64,000 bases of DNA from Centroberyx gerrardi (GCF_048128805.1 NC_136002.1:27614602-27678601); one strand, 5' to 3'; positions 37,601 through 55,244 are shown, numbered from the stretch's first letter. Numbers and translations: made by a program. Notes: generated by a model from the letters alone, not told the origin.

Positions 37601-39950
37601 CTCACCTGTTGACGAGGTAGAGGAAGTTGCGAATCATACCGTAGGCGGTGTGTGTCATCTCTGACAGGAGGAGGCCGTTGATGACCCAGTAGGAGTCCCT
37701 GCAGGCACAGAGCGGAGCGCGTCACTGTCTGCCTCGCACCTGGGTGGGCTCCCCCAGCTCAGGAACCTCTGGCTGGGTCTGGCTGTGATCTCTCCAGGCT
37801 CTGACCTAGCGAGACTCTATCCCCGGCTTTCAGACAGACAGCCGCAGAGGAAAGGCGGCGTCGCTCACTCACCAATAGTACAGCTCCCTGAAGCGGCCCC
37901 CCGGCACAACGACAGGATGTGGGGTGTATATCTGCGAGTAGAGCTGCGGGTGGTCTTTAACATCGTCGCGGATCTGAGGGGATACAGATCATTTGGATTT
38001 CTTAACGCTTAATACTGATGGATTCTTAATTGTAAATAATTTGACGTAAGCACGAGTGTGAAAAACCCACGATGCTTGAGAATTTCCCACAGATGAAAAG
38101 ATCATAGCATCACCTTTCTACCGAGAGACTTCCACAGGTGATGTATCTTTTCGGCCCAGTTGCGCAATTCTTGGTCTGCTATTTTTCCCAGGAACTTCGG
38201 CCTGCATGAAAAATCAACTCGTGTATCAACAAAGCAAGTTGCATTGTAGACACTTTATACTTTGCACTATTAGTAACATCTGAGTCTGCATTACCTTCAA
38301 ATTTCACACTTAATTTGGAAAGTCCACTGTTGACACTCAATTTCCTATCAAGTGACTATAGTGTGTCTCTAAAAAGAAACTGGGATTCAAGTGATACTAC
38401 TAGTGTGAAAAGTAGTCTATAGATATTCAACGTCTGGTCTGGTCTGGTCTTAATTTAGGGTTAATGTTAGAAATAGGGTCAGGTTAGGGTTACATAGTTT
38501 GTGATGCACGAATAGGCAAGTGACACTTTAACATCTACTTTTTGTCACCTGATAGTAGAGTATCAATACTGGACCATCCAAATAAAGCGTAACCCATTCA
38601 AATAACTGGATCTCACTTGTCATGCCAGTCTGGTGGTGTCCAAGACTCAAACTCTTTTCCTGGTTCTTCAAAGTATGTACTGAGGAACTCTAGCAATTTG
38701 GAGGACGGCACTGTCGCGTTCGGGGATTCATTTGAGAGATTTCGAAAAGCTGACAGAACGACGTCTGCAAGAAAGACACAGGGAAGCAACAGAAGCAACC
38801 GGAAGGTGGACTTACAGGAAGATGAACCGCCACTGACTCGACTTACCAGGAGTTGCTCTCAACTTCATGTCAACAAAGTGCTTGTCATCATCGAACAGTT
38901 TAGCTTTTTGTACTTGATGCAGGATATCCCCTGCACAGTATATTTCACTGAAAAATATAAAATAGTTGTAGGTTATTTAATAGGCATTGCAACAGGACTC
39001 TGTAACAGTTGAACTACTATGTTCAACTGTTAGAGTCCTGCAGTTAAGCAATAAAACTATACCACTATCACATGGAAAAACAAACAGATACGGGCAAAGG
39101 TCTCCTGGCAAGTTAAATGAGATAATGTAACAGTCAAAGTGGGAAACGTTTTCCATCTGCTGGCTACAGTGGCTGGTGGTTTAAAGAATTCCTAAACCTG
39201 AATCCTCCAGGGGTTCAGCACCAAAGTGTACCTGCCAAAGCAGCTAACAAACAAGATGGCTGACGTTGACACTTCTCAAAACATTTTGCATAGCAAGAGC
39301 GACCCGACAGACAACTGCAAAGATCCTATTTTCCATCTGTCTCAAGTTTCTTGCCTGGCCAAAATTTCTCCACATATCTGGCAACTGATTTGGAAACTCA
39401 CACAGACAGCACATGTAACGGATATAAAAAGCCACCAGATATTATTCATAGTTTTAGACTCATTTTACCCATAAGAGACAGAGGGAAGTCATGCCAATGT
39501 TCCAGGTCTTCTACAGCTTTTATGATTTGATTTTCCAACTCTACAGACACATTAGATTTGGTGATTTGCAAGGCCAAACTTAGACTCAACTTTAACAGAG
39601 AAGGTCAAAAGATTTATGGTTGACCCAACTGCCTAGAGGCATCGTTTTAGATTAGGTGGTTAATTTTATAGCCTTGTAAGGACCTGAATGCATTAACTCA
39701 CAGGTGGAATCAATAACTCAGGGTAAGTAAATAGAATTAGGCCTCTTTAGTTTTATGAAGCAAGGGTTTTAACACTGATCATGATTTTGTAACACGTTTT
39801 GAGTTATGTAACAAAACATCTTAATGTAAACATTTTGCATTAATCATACTTTTGTTCACCATCTTACCTGTCGCATGGCGGTGGAAAAGCACTCTTTACA
39901 CAAGTGAAAAGCACCACTGACGAACAGCAGAATAACATCAAGTTATTCAT
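33034..39950 (-). CDS. treh: Trehalase (alpha,alpha-trehalose glucohydrolase, GH37)
   Basis: Hydrolyses trehalose to two glucoses at the brush-border surface of gut and kidney cells. Fifteen exons joined by GT-AG introns give 579 residues (the human enzyme has about 583): 39868-39950, 38847-38947, 38617-38764, 38114-38201, 37873-37973, 37606-37698, 37293-37409, 36866-36988, 36709-36758, 35832-36032, 35503-35720, 34439-34550, 33846-33958, 33693-33746, 33034-33171. All reading phases agree. Residues 1 to about 21 form a signal peptide. GH37 signature 1 (PGGRFRELYYWDSYW) is at 164-178 and signature 2 (QWDFPNAW) at 462-469. The expected catalytic acid is D320 in ESGWDFSSRW and the expected base is E530 in GGGGEY, by analogy with bacterial Tre37A. 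A hydrophobic C-terminal tail fits a GPI-anchor signal. Nothing is broken. Introns hold two MITEs, a (TG)n and a hairpin. Confidence 0.95.
33483..33541. repeat. (TG)n microsatellite in treh intron 14
   Basis: About 29 uninterrupted TG units, between the exons at 33,034-33,171 and 33,693-33,746. Likely polymorphic. Confidence 0.95.
34054..34372. mobile_element. Truncated Tc1-type MITE in treh intron 12
   Basis: The element begins 'ccagtcaaaagtttggacac' after a TA at 34,052-34,053, the terminus of a common fish Tc1-type element. Its second half ('catagttttgatgtctttac' and 'tattattctaaaatgt') is the inverted other end of the same element, but the final terminal repeat is missing. No transposase remains. 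Confidence 0.7.
37571..37600. repeat. (GA)n microsatellite beside a treh splice site
   Basis: A pure GA tract on the plus strand. On the coding (minus) strand it is a TC tract that starts within five bases of the exon 6 donor at 37,605. Confidence 0.9.
38305..38592. mobile_element. MITE in treh intron 3
   Basis: The left end 'cacacttaatttggaaagtcc' continues as 'actgttgacactcaatttcc'. The right end 'gagtatcaatactggaccat' continues as 'ccaaataaagcgtaa' and is the imperfect inverse of the left end. The left part matches the truncated copy at 11,049-11,150. Length is about 290 bases with no coding capacity. Confidence 0.7.
38993..39040. repeat. Near-perfect 20-base hairpin in treh intron 1
   Basis: The left arm (38,993-39,014) and right arm (39,021-39,040) pair over 20 bases with one 2-base bulge and a 6-base loop. 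The right arm reads 'gttcaactgttagagtcctg'. It is too short for a standard microRNA precursor. It may come from a template-switch event or be a mobile-element relic. Confidence 0.75.
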
Positions 39951-40178
39951 CTCCAGCAGTAAATCTCCCAAAGTGACACCGCAGTACAGACCTAGTGTGT
40001 GTTTCGATTCCAGGTCATAGTCCATAAAAGATATGTCTCAATAGAACCCTAGAAAAATACTACCACCTAGCTAACAGTCTGATAGCTGCCTATTCCCATA
40101 GGAAATGCACCTTTACATTTAACAAGTAAACAAGTTAAAGACCCCCCCAAAAAATTCAGACAATGAATTTCAGTGAGC

Positions 40179-40184
40179 TTTATT
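40179..40184 (-). terminator. Candidate distal poly(A) signal of ddx6
   Basis: AATAAA on the minus strand, about 230 bases before the treh start. A second, more proximal hexamer sits at 41,644-41,649. Choice between them would change UTR length by about 1.5 kb. Confidence 0.45.
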
Positions 40185-43100
40185 TTCAACAAAAACTTTC
40201 AATCACGTCCAATAATAACCATGACATCTTTGAAACACAGAAGTCCATTGTAAAACTCGCTTCACTGAAAAGTTGCCAATTGAATAACGGCCAAATTTCC
40301 ATCCAAAAAAAAAAAAAAAAAGAAAAAAATTAAATTAATGCAGGTTTTAAATGCTTTACTTAAATTTGGAGTCGTTTTAAGCAAGGTCCAGTCCATTGAA
40401 ACCACATTTGAAACAAAAAAATAAAAAAATCCAAATATAAGGGCAGCTTTTTCAAACTTTTTCATACCCAGAACCTTACTTTTGGATCCTTAGATCATGT
40501 TATCCTGCTTAGAAATGCCCGAGGGCCCCTCCCCAAGGAAATTTACTGATGCATCAATTTTGAGAGGAATCCCAACAGGACTTCTCTCAAATCCTCCTTG
40601 ATAGGCAAGTGATGGAACAGGCCAAATCGTACACAGCAGTTGTGCAGCGTGTAATTCGTATCAAGGTAGGATTAATATCTACATCAGGGCAGCAAATACA
40701 CTAATTTCCCACCCCACAAATAAAAAAAAGAAAAACCTTAAAGAGTGAGACAATTTACTTAACAAACCATCCAATTAAAGTCACCCAATCTGGGGCAAGA
40801 TGCTCTCGTCTCACTCTTCAAGATACTCAAAACCACAGCCACTGGAACTGAAGCCACATCCCTTCAAAAAGCAGCATAAAGCTAAATCCTGAATTGGCTG
40901 TGGCTACTACTCCAGTGGGCTGATGAGAAACAGACAGCTGCCAAGTGCCTGAAATTAGACCCCTGTTCACTCATCTAATGCATAATTTCTTACTTTAACG
41001 TTGATTGATTACTCCCTCCCCGCTCCCACCCCCCTCCCAAAAAAAAAAAGAAGGCCAAATTAGTGTAAGCATTTGGGGGACTACAATAGAATTGAGAGAA
41101 CAGGGGTCACAGTCTTAACCAATGAGAAATTCAATGATAAATATTAACTAACACATTGCAAAGTAGTCTTAAAAGAGCTCAAAATAAATGTGCAATACTT
41201 CTCATTGATTAGAACCAAGTAAAAATAAAGAGCATCTCACCGTCTTGGTGTTAAAGGGAACCTAATTTGCAGAAAGGCTCTGGCTGACCAAACAAATGGT
41301 CAGAGAACCTTAATGCTAAATAAGGATAATTATTTTGCATAAGAATACCACAAGCAATTATACCCCAATACCCCAAAATATCTAAGCAATACAGGGCAGA
41401 AGTGCAAGCCATACACTCAGCAGTCTGAGGCGCCCAGATATACATTTTTACAAGCAGTCCCACTCATGGCAATTTTGTAATCCTTCATGCCCATTCCCCA
41501 TCCCTCCCAACCTTATGTTCCACACCACCATACACTTCTCTCCCATTTGGGCTGTACGAATGTACAAAAAGCAGTGCAGTCAGTGTTATTGCCTGAACCC
41601 ATATCTCTGTACTTAACATAAGTGCAGCCCACCCTGCTAAGGTTTTATTTTGTGCAGCATCTTTTGTCAACTGCTTTTAGTGAAGCCAGCTGATTTGCAA
41701 TGCACAGAGAATGAATTCCTGCTACATTTTAGGTCAGATGGTTCTTTTTGATACATTAGGCCAAACATTCTCCAAGGGGGGAAAACGCATCTTCCTCCCC
41801 AACATTTGTGAAGTAATGTACCTGTGCTAAAAGAGCACCTAGATCAACGTAACAGCTAATACCTCCCCAGAAAACAGAAATTCTCTCCGCCAATTCAGCT
41901 GCACTGCAGCGAGTAGTACTACTACATGATAGAATATTATTTTCTCTTTTAACACTAACACTCACTTGACTGGAGATCCTGGCGAGTGTCTCGTGAGTCA
42001 GTTTAACAAGTTAAGGCTGGTGACAACAGAAAGAATTCATTATTCAAATGCACAAGCTTAACAAAGCCATCTGTCTAGAATGGAAACTTGTTAACACTGG
42101 TAACAGAAGGAGAGTAATCGAGGGCAATAATTTAAACAATCAACAATCTCTGTTTAAGTGCAGCTCTGACTAATTGCACTCACCATCAAATTTGGATGGG
42201 CTAAAACATATCCGTGATCAACTCTGCCTCCAAAAACATGTTTGGAGGCAGACACACACAAATGTCGTAGATCCTAATTAAGTCTGCAATTTCTAAAATT
42301 ATAAATAAATTCACAGGCCAATATTGCAGATCACAAAGATAAACTGGCAGTTAAGGAAACGGTCTCCAGTGCTAACCAGAAAAAAAAAAAAAGCTTTTCA
42401 TTTTGTCAGCCAGCCTTTCAAACTTGTTTTAAAACAATCTTAAAATGAAGGTATATACAAGGTGTACGCAGAATAAAGTATGGCCATCCATAGGAAGGTA
42501 AAACGACACAGGACAAAAAACAAAATAGCTTTCCCTCCCCTTATACTCCACCAAAACAGGAATCCTCATGACTCAGGGTGTTGAGAGGCTGCAGAGTGCT
42601 TATTAATTTTTAGTGTTCCGATACTGAAGACGGAGGAGGAAAGGGCCTGGGTCTTTTAGAAGCACATGCTTCTTCACAAGCAACTGGACAGTCTCTGGCT
42701 GTCTCTTGGAAAAAAATCCAGCATCTCTGTCCATGGAAAATCCAAGTTTGTCCTCATATAGCAGCCAGACTCGTGTGCAGCTAAGCCAGCAAACAGATAA
42801 TTCAGACCAGCCCGTCCTAATTATCTCTATTCCCAACAAATGGATGACCCGACCTAAAAGCAGTTATGAATTCACCTACGTGGTTGGACATTAAATTAGT
42901 GAAATAAATTTTCGATTAGGTGAATGTGATTTTGTGGTACGAAGTGAGCAAGATGATGTAGGACGAAGGGTTATTACTTCAGAACAAGTTAAACTGCTTG
43001 TTAAGGCACTTGATACAAATTGCTAAAAACTTTCAAAATAAAAAAGGTGGAGAATGGAGGGTACAAGATAAGGGTCTGTTGGTGCTGGCATTGCGACGTT

Positions 43101-43734
43101 GGTGGATATGAATCGTCAAGATGTGCATTGATATATTTTCGACTTGGTCCCCCCCCCTTTCCTCCCAGTGCTTATGTCTTCAGGGTGTGGTGGTGCAGCA
43201 GACAGCCCTATAAAAAGGGACATGAGTTCTTCCAAAATGTATCCATCAAAATACACATTCCTTATGGTGGCATCCGAAAAAGGAAGACAGACGGAAGCTG
43301 TACATGGAAAAAAAAAAGAAAAAAAAAAAGTCCAAGACACGGTAGAAAGGGAGGGGGGAAAGAGGGGGTGGGGGAGATGAAAAAGGAGGTGCAAATGGGA
43401 ATGGAGGATGGACTGATCTGTAGAGAGAGAAGAGTGAAGCCGAGTTAAACACACTGCCTGCCACCAATTATTGCCCTTATGTTGATTATAACAGTAATCA
43501 TGAAGCTGTTTACATGTGTGTTGCAAATGAGTGCACTTTCAACATTTTCATACAATATTGCGATCATTGATTTGATGCGTGGTGATGTGACTCCTTGCCT
43601 GTAGGCTATAAGTGATGCTGTCCTATCAAATTGCAGTCATATTAATCCTATGTGACGTTCCTGCGATTCAGCCAGTACTGAGACTCAAAAGGTATAAAGG
43701 CAGAATGGAAAAGATGGAAAAAAAACAAATGTAG

Positions 43735-44118
43735 GGCCGCCACCAACGATTATTTTCATTAGAATAATCCATCGATCATTTTTTTGATTAATCAATTAAT
43801 CATTTAGTCTATAAAATCTACAAATTAATGACAAATCCGCATTACAAGTTACCAGAGCCCAAAGGGATTCTTAAAAACTGCTTAGTATGCTCAGCAGCCA
43901 AAAAAAAAAAAAAAACCCCAAAAGGATTCATTTTATAATTATAAGAAATGGAGAAAAACAAGCACATCTTAGCATTTGTGAAGCTGTAACCAGAAAATGT
44001 TTGGCATTTTTACTGATAAATGACTAAAATGATTAACCAACTACCATCAAATTAGAAACCACAACATTTTCTGTCGATAGACTATAATCGATTAATTGAC
44101 TAAAATAGTTTTAGCACT
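43735..44118. mobile_element. MITE-like repeat in the ddx6 3' region
   Basis: The left side has 'gccgccaccaacgattattt' then 'gattaatcaattaatcattt'. The right side has 'gactataatcgattaattga' then 'ctaaaatagttttagcac', an inverted arrangement of the ATCGATTAAT-type motif known from many fish repeats. There is no coding capacity. Borders are approximate. Confidence 0.55.
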
Positions 44119-44239
44119 AGTAGTAGCTCAAGCATTATTTTGGGCAATTGTTAGAGGTCAAAAACTAAGATGGACAGACTTACTGTTGTGTGCAAGTCCA
44201 AACCAACTAGCAATACTAATAATTCTCCTTTCTTGATCC

Positions 44240-44412
44240 CCAAACGAGATACTCTCTTTTCAGAAGGGTTAGATAAAGGACAGCACCACTGGAGCAGGTG
44301 GGGATTTAGTGTCTGGCTCAAGGACACTTCAGAGCAGATGCTTGCTGTTACGGGGGCTTGAACCCAATCCCTCCAGTCGAAGGACGTTCGCCCTCCTCCT
44401 ACATAACCCTTC
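44240..44412. repeat. Fish retroposon tail fragment
   Basis: Carries 'gtctggctcaaggacacttc' and 'acgggggcttgaacccaatc', a pairing common in dispersed fish retroposon copies. Too short and diverged to name. Confidence 0.5.
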
Positions 44413-44596
44413 TGCCCACTGATAATGAATAATGAGTACTGAGACTAGAATTCATGCTTAGTGTGTGTGACCTTAACTGAATTAGAATTACTATATCACG
44501 GTGCAGTCTGCGGCTTTGCCATAGTACTGTCACAAGTGCCTCAATATCAAAGTATTTGTGTGGATGCAGGTAGTCAATGTTTGTATACTCACTTGC

Positions 44597-51658
<7,062 letters not shown>

Positions 51659-51711
51659 GTCTGCTTAGCTGTACTTTTCCGTTCCAGTAGCAGCGAAACT
51701 TCTAACAGTGT
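51659..51711 (-). other. ddx6: ddx6 5' UTR part of the start-codon exon
   Basis: A good acceptor (pyrimidine tract then CAG, on the minus strand) ends at 51,712, so the exon carrying the start codon would begin at 51,711 with about 53 untranslated bases. Confidence 0.5.
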
Positions 51712-52119
51712 CTGGAGAAAGCAAGTCCACTCCACTGGAACTACTAAAAATCTGAGGATTGTCCTTCCCTCTTTAGATTACAATAATTATCCAAATGCAA
51801 TTGATTCAAATCGTTGTCTCAGCAGGTTCCTCAATAATATTGTTCTTTGTGGAACATCTCACCAAGTGTCACGAAACAAATGCTTCTTTGCAAGCTAAAG
51901 AAAATGGCTAAGCAAGTATTCCTTTAGCAAATTTGGGCTTAGCATAGATGTAAATTGTCGACGTTATCTGGAAAATCATACACCAGGAGCGCTTAGCTAG
52001 CTTCCAAGTATTGGCCAACTGTTCAGCTAGCCATCTTGTTTAGCTTAACTCAGCCGTTTCGTCCTTTCTCAGGTTTTTCCAACCCTGAAACACATGAGAA
52101 ATAACGTTAGAAATAGACT

Positions 52120-52800
52120 CCCTGTAGAAAAACTAACATTGCCGTTAGACAATGCTAAGTGGTTAGAAGGGTAGAAGACAATATTTGGGAATGGAAAGCT
52201 TTATCAGGTCGATATTTAGCTAACGTTAGCCGAGTAACGTTATTTGGCTAACTCACTAATGTTAACAGTGGACGGCTGGCCTAACATTAAAAGTTAACCA
52301 ACTCATATTGCGGTAAGTGTTAGCGTTAGCTAAAGACATCGCGACAAAGTCGAAATCGTAAGAAAACTCAAAACTAACGTCAGTATTTTAGGCCCCAGGT
52401 TGAACTTGTGCCAAGTTTAGAGACGGACTAGTGCATCGTTAGCCGGCTAGCTATCTGGCTAACCAGGGACCTTTTCCGTCTGCCTCATCAAGCTAATGCT
52501 AGCAATGAGTTACCCAATTGCTAGCCAGGATCTGGTTTACCAGCACATTAAGCTAACGCTCAGTTTATTTAGCTAATGTTGAAACCCGCTTCGCGATTTG
52601 TTTTCAAGGAGATCGCTGTAGTCGGTTAACAGTTAAAGCAGAAATTTTACCTGACAGCAATGTCAAGATAGAGTCAACCTCGCTAACAAAACTCGATATC
52701 CATCATAACCTAATGTTAGCTAACGTTAGCGAGTTACATCGAGATTGTCGTGTTGTTAGGCTGCTAACGTTAACTGGCTAACGATAGCGAACTAACATTT
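52120..52800. repeat. Cluster of TAACGTTAGC-type motifs in the ddx6 5' intron
   Basis: The palindromic string 'gctaacgttagc' and close variants recur many times (near 52,219, 52,319, 52,715-52,735 and 52,764-52,785) among 'gctagc' and 'gttagct' repeats. It is a low-complexity compositional block upstream of the ddx6 start codon. Confidence 0.7.
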
Positions 52801-52868
52801 AATCACAAAACTCACAGCGAGGTACAAGTGTATATACTTTATAGCTTGCGAATAACATGCAGATTTAC

Positions 52869-52976
52869 CTCGGATGACTGAAACAATCGGTTCACTTTAT
52901 GATGTTTGTGAAGTGGAATCAATTTTTAGCTGACTACGAAGGGGTCTGTCGGACTAAACCGAACGTTCAAGATGGC
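52869..52976 (-). other. ddx6: Candidate non-coding first exon and promoter of ddx6
   Basis: On the minus strand 'CATCCGAG' is followed by a good donor (GTAAATC) at 52,868, so a leader exon could end at 52,869. Its upstream edge is near 52,975, where CAAGATGGC (52,968-52,976, plus strand) matches the YY1 core often found at vertebrate housekeeping start sites. An alternative donor lies near 52,652. The transcription start is inferred, not shown. Confidence 0.4.
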
Positions 52977-53408
52977 TTCCACTCATATTTGAACCCGCCC
53001 ACATCTAACTAATCAGCTGATTTCATTTCAAATCAAGTATTTACCTTAAAGCTGTCCTGCAGCCAAAATAATGTTTTCAGACTAACTTGCTTATGTTCAA
53101 CGTGTCACCCGAGTGTGCTAAGGGTATTCCGTACATTTGGAAATGTTCTCCTTCATCTACTTCCCTGTTAAGGACTCGTCATGCCCCCTCTACTTAGGCA
53201 AATAACATAAACATTAGACACATAGACTGTAAAAAAAAAAAAAAAAAAAAGCCCCAGTTGTCTGAACTGCATCCTGTGACATCTCTCTGGAGGTCAAAAT
53301 AGTCAAATGAGTTTATTGCCACATACACATTACCACAGCTGTATTACTATAACAGGCCAACCTGCCTTACCCTTATGAGAGATGAAGAACTACAGTAATC
53401 CTATAGTA

Positions 53409-53647
53409 CACTGAATGTACAAAATATTAGAGACATCTTCCTGATACTGAGTTGCAGCCCCTTTCGCGCAATCCACATAGTCTCAATCCGTCTCTAACTC
53501 ATCTGCTTCTCTTTATCTAGGCTACATATCATCCTTTGTGATTGGAATAGATTTAATAAGTAAAATCTAATGGTTTTTACCTGGATTCACCTCATCAGTG
53601 TACTTACTGAAAAGAATAAATGTCTCTAACATGTTGTACATTCAGTG
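53409..53647. mobile_element. Tc1-type MITE between ddx6 and the next gene
   Basis: The left end 'cactgaatgtacaaaatatt' continues 'agagacat'. The right end 'atgtctctaacatgttgtac' continues 'attcagtg'. These are good inverted repeats, flanked by TA at 53,407-53,408 and 53,648-53,649. It is 239 bases long with no transposase. Related full-length fish Tc1-type elements share these ends. Confidence 0.8.
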
Positions 53648-53886
53648 TACTATTTAGAAGGATTCTATACAAATATCACAGCAAAACAATGTAATATCCT
53701 AAAAGGAATTTGACAGGTCTAGTGATTCCATAAGAGATTAAACAAAAATACCAAAAGTACGATAAGGCCAGTAACTCACTATTGCATACCACAGACACAG
53801 TAAAAGTCCCTATAGGATGAATGTTATAGTGTTAGGGTAAGAGGACTTGGCAATAAGTGTGATCACTTTGAGAAAGTTTTTTTTTA

Positions 53887-54920
53887 ATGGAATATATCAG
53901 AATATCACCAAGGAAGCATCTGAACTTCGTAACGGGACGCTACGATGTAATTGGAGCTTCTGAGGATGATGAAAGTCAGGACGACGAATTATGGCCAAAA
54001 GCTGACATCAAATCGACTGAAGGCGAAAGCAGAATAAGAGGTATGGTCATTTAATATTTAGTGTTTTATGTTGACTTTCCGTCTGAATGTGTGAAAACTT
54101 TATCTAGCACTTTGCAGCCAGATAAAATGTGGACGAACTACGTAGTATACTAGCTTGCTAGCCTGACTGCAAGCTAACCAGCAGTTAACCAGCAGTTTGC
54201 ATTTTGTTTGCTCCCGTTATCTGGACACTGCCATGGCATATGAAACGTTGTGTTTTCTTAATTGAAGACTGAGGGTGTCTAAAAGCTTTTTGCAGATGTG
54301 TGTGTTCAATAGAGCTAGCCTATACAGTTATTCTAACCCATTATCACAACGATCCTCCTGGATGACTATTGCTTTATAGTGAATTGATTGATTAAAAAGA
54401 AAAAAGAAAAAAGAAAAAGATCAGAGCCAGCCACAGCCACTGCCAGCAGTGAGAGAGAAGCCCAGTCAGGTCAGCAGCCTAGGACTGGGCACAGCAGAAG
54501 TGATGAATCAGCTCCACCTGCATGGTAGGTCAAGTTCTGGCAGTTCCAGATGTGTCCTCCTCCTCCATGAACATACTTGAATTTGCCATGTACTCTCACA
54601 TTTAATGTTAATAAGCAGGGATAGATCACCAACCTGTTTTCACCTATTCAAAACAGCACAACAAAGCATAGCATACAAAGCAAAATATTGTATCTGTGAT
54701 TGTATCTGTGTCTTCAGATACTTCACCCAGGGCTGACCAGCCCCACCCAGAAGAGGTTAGTGAGGAGCTGATCCAGCAGTGTCTGCAGCTCCACCTGCAC
54801 ATCCTGGTATGTCAAGTTCTGCTACTTCCTGATGTGTCTTCCATGAACATTCACCTGAAGTTGCCATGCACTCTGACATTTGATTTAATTCAAAAAAGGA
54901 TGGTCTACTTTTGCTCATAA
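53887..54920 (+). CDS. Unrecognised small protein, three exons
   Basis: I do not recognise this protein. A three-exon model fits: 53887-54040, 54420-54524 and 54718-54920. All junctions are phase 1 with GT/AG borders, and the total of 462 bases gives 153 residues plus stop. Residues 1-51 begin MEYIRISPRKHLNF and carry an acidic run EDDESQDDELW (about 26-36). Exon 2 is exactly 35 codons, proline- and glutamine-rich, ending EVMNQLHLH. Exon 3 has EELIQQCLQLHLHIL, a related helical motif. The exon 2 and exon 3 ends plus flanking sequence are duplicates of one another (54,511-54,612 and 54,788-54,890). No signal peptide or membrane segment is obvious. An AATAAA lies at 55,239-55,244. Weak points: exon 2's acceptor has a purine-rich tract, the start context is weak at -3, and no homologue is known to me. 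Confidence 0.5.
54511..54890 (+). repeat. Duplicated exon-intron segment in the unrecognised gene
   Basis: 54,511-54,612 and 54,788-54,890 are diverged copies. Both run from 'gctccacctg' through the donor region 'tcaagttctg' and 'gatgtgtc' to 'ccatgaaca' and 'cacattt/gacattt'. The first copy has a donor (GTAGGT); the second has GTATGT but can also read through to a stop at 54,918. Confidence 0.75.
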
Positions 54921-55238
54921 AGGCTCATAAAGATTTAAAGGTGCAGTCATGAATCCTAGTGTAAGAGCTTGCAGGCAGCATATAGTTAAGTTAAGCTACC
55001 TATTGTACTTCATGAGAGCCTAAAAGTTTACAGAACATATATTACTTTACAGTACATAATTTCTTTGAAGTTAAGATTTGTTTGGTTTATGTTCCAATTG
55101 TTTACAATTTTAAATTATTGGCTATGCGACTGTATGAGTCCATCTTCTATAAATACTTTGTAACCTTATTAAGGTTAACCTTATTGTCATTATGTTCATG
55201 AATGTATTCATATTGTAATGGCCTTCCATATTTTGTTT

Positions 55239-55244
55239 AATAAA
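55239..55244 (+). terminator. Candidate poly(A) signal of the unrecognised gene
   Basis: AATAAA about 320 bases after the stop codon at 54,918-54,920, on the same strand and before cxcr5 begins. Confidence 0.5.

Larger units (their letters stand above)
40179..44596 (-). other. ddx6: Probable long ddx6 3' UTR
   Basis: This 4.4 kb gene-free stretch lies directly downstream of the ddx6 stop codon, on the ddx6 strand. Minus-strand AATAAA hexamers occur at 41,644-41,649 and 40,179-40,184, the second only about 230 bases before the treh start codon. Mammalian DDX6 has a 3' UTR of several kilobases, so a long one here is reasonable. Several A-runs and two repeat insertions lie within it. The true end is unknown without transcript data. 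Confidence 0.5.

Noticed and set aside
38993-39040. Hairpin as a microRNA gene
   Set aside because: The stem of about 20 pairs with a 6-base loop is too short for a Drosha substrate, and flanking bases do not extend the pairing.
43020-43526. Frames of 142 (plus) and 136 (minus) residues downstream of ddx6
   Set aside because: Dominated by A-rich and G-rich low-complexity tracts, with no family resemblance. Better explained as 3' UTR.
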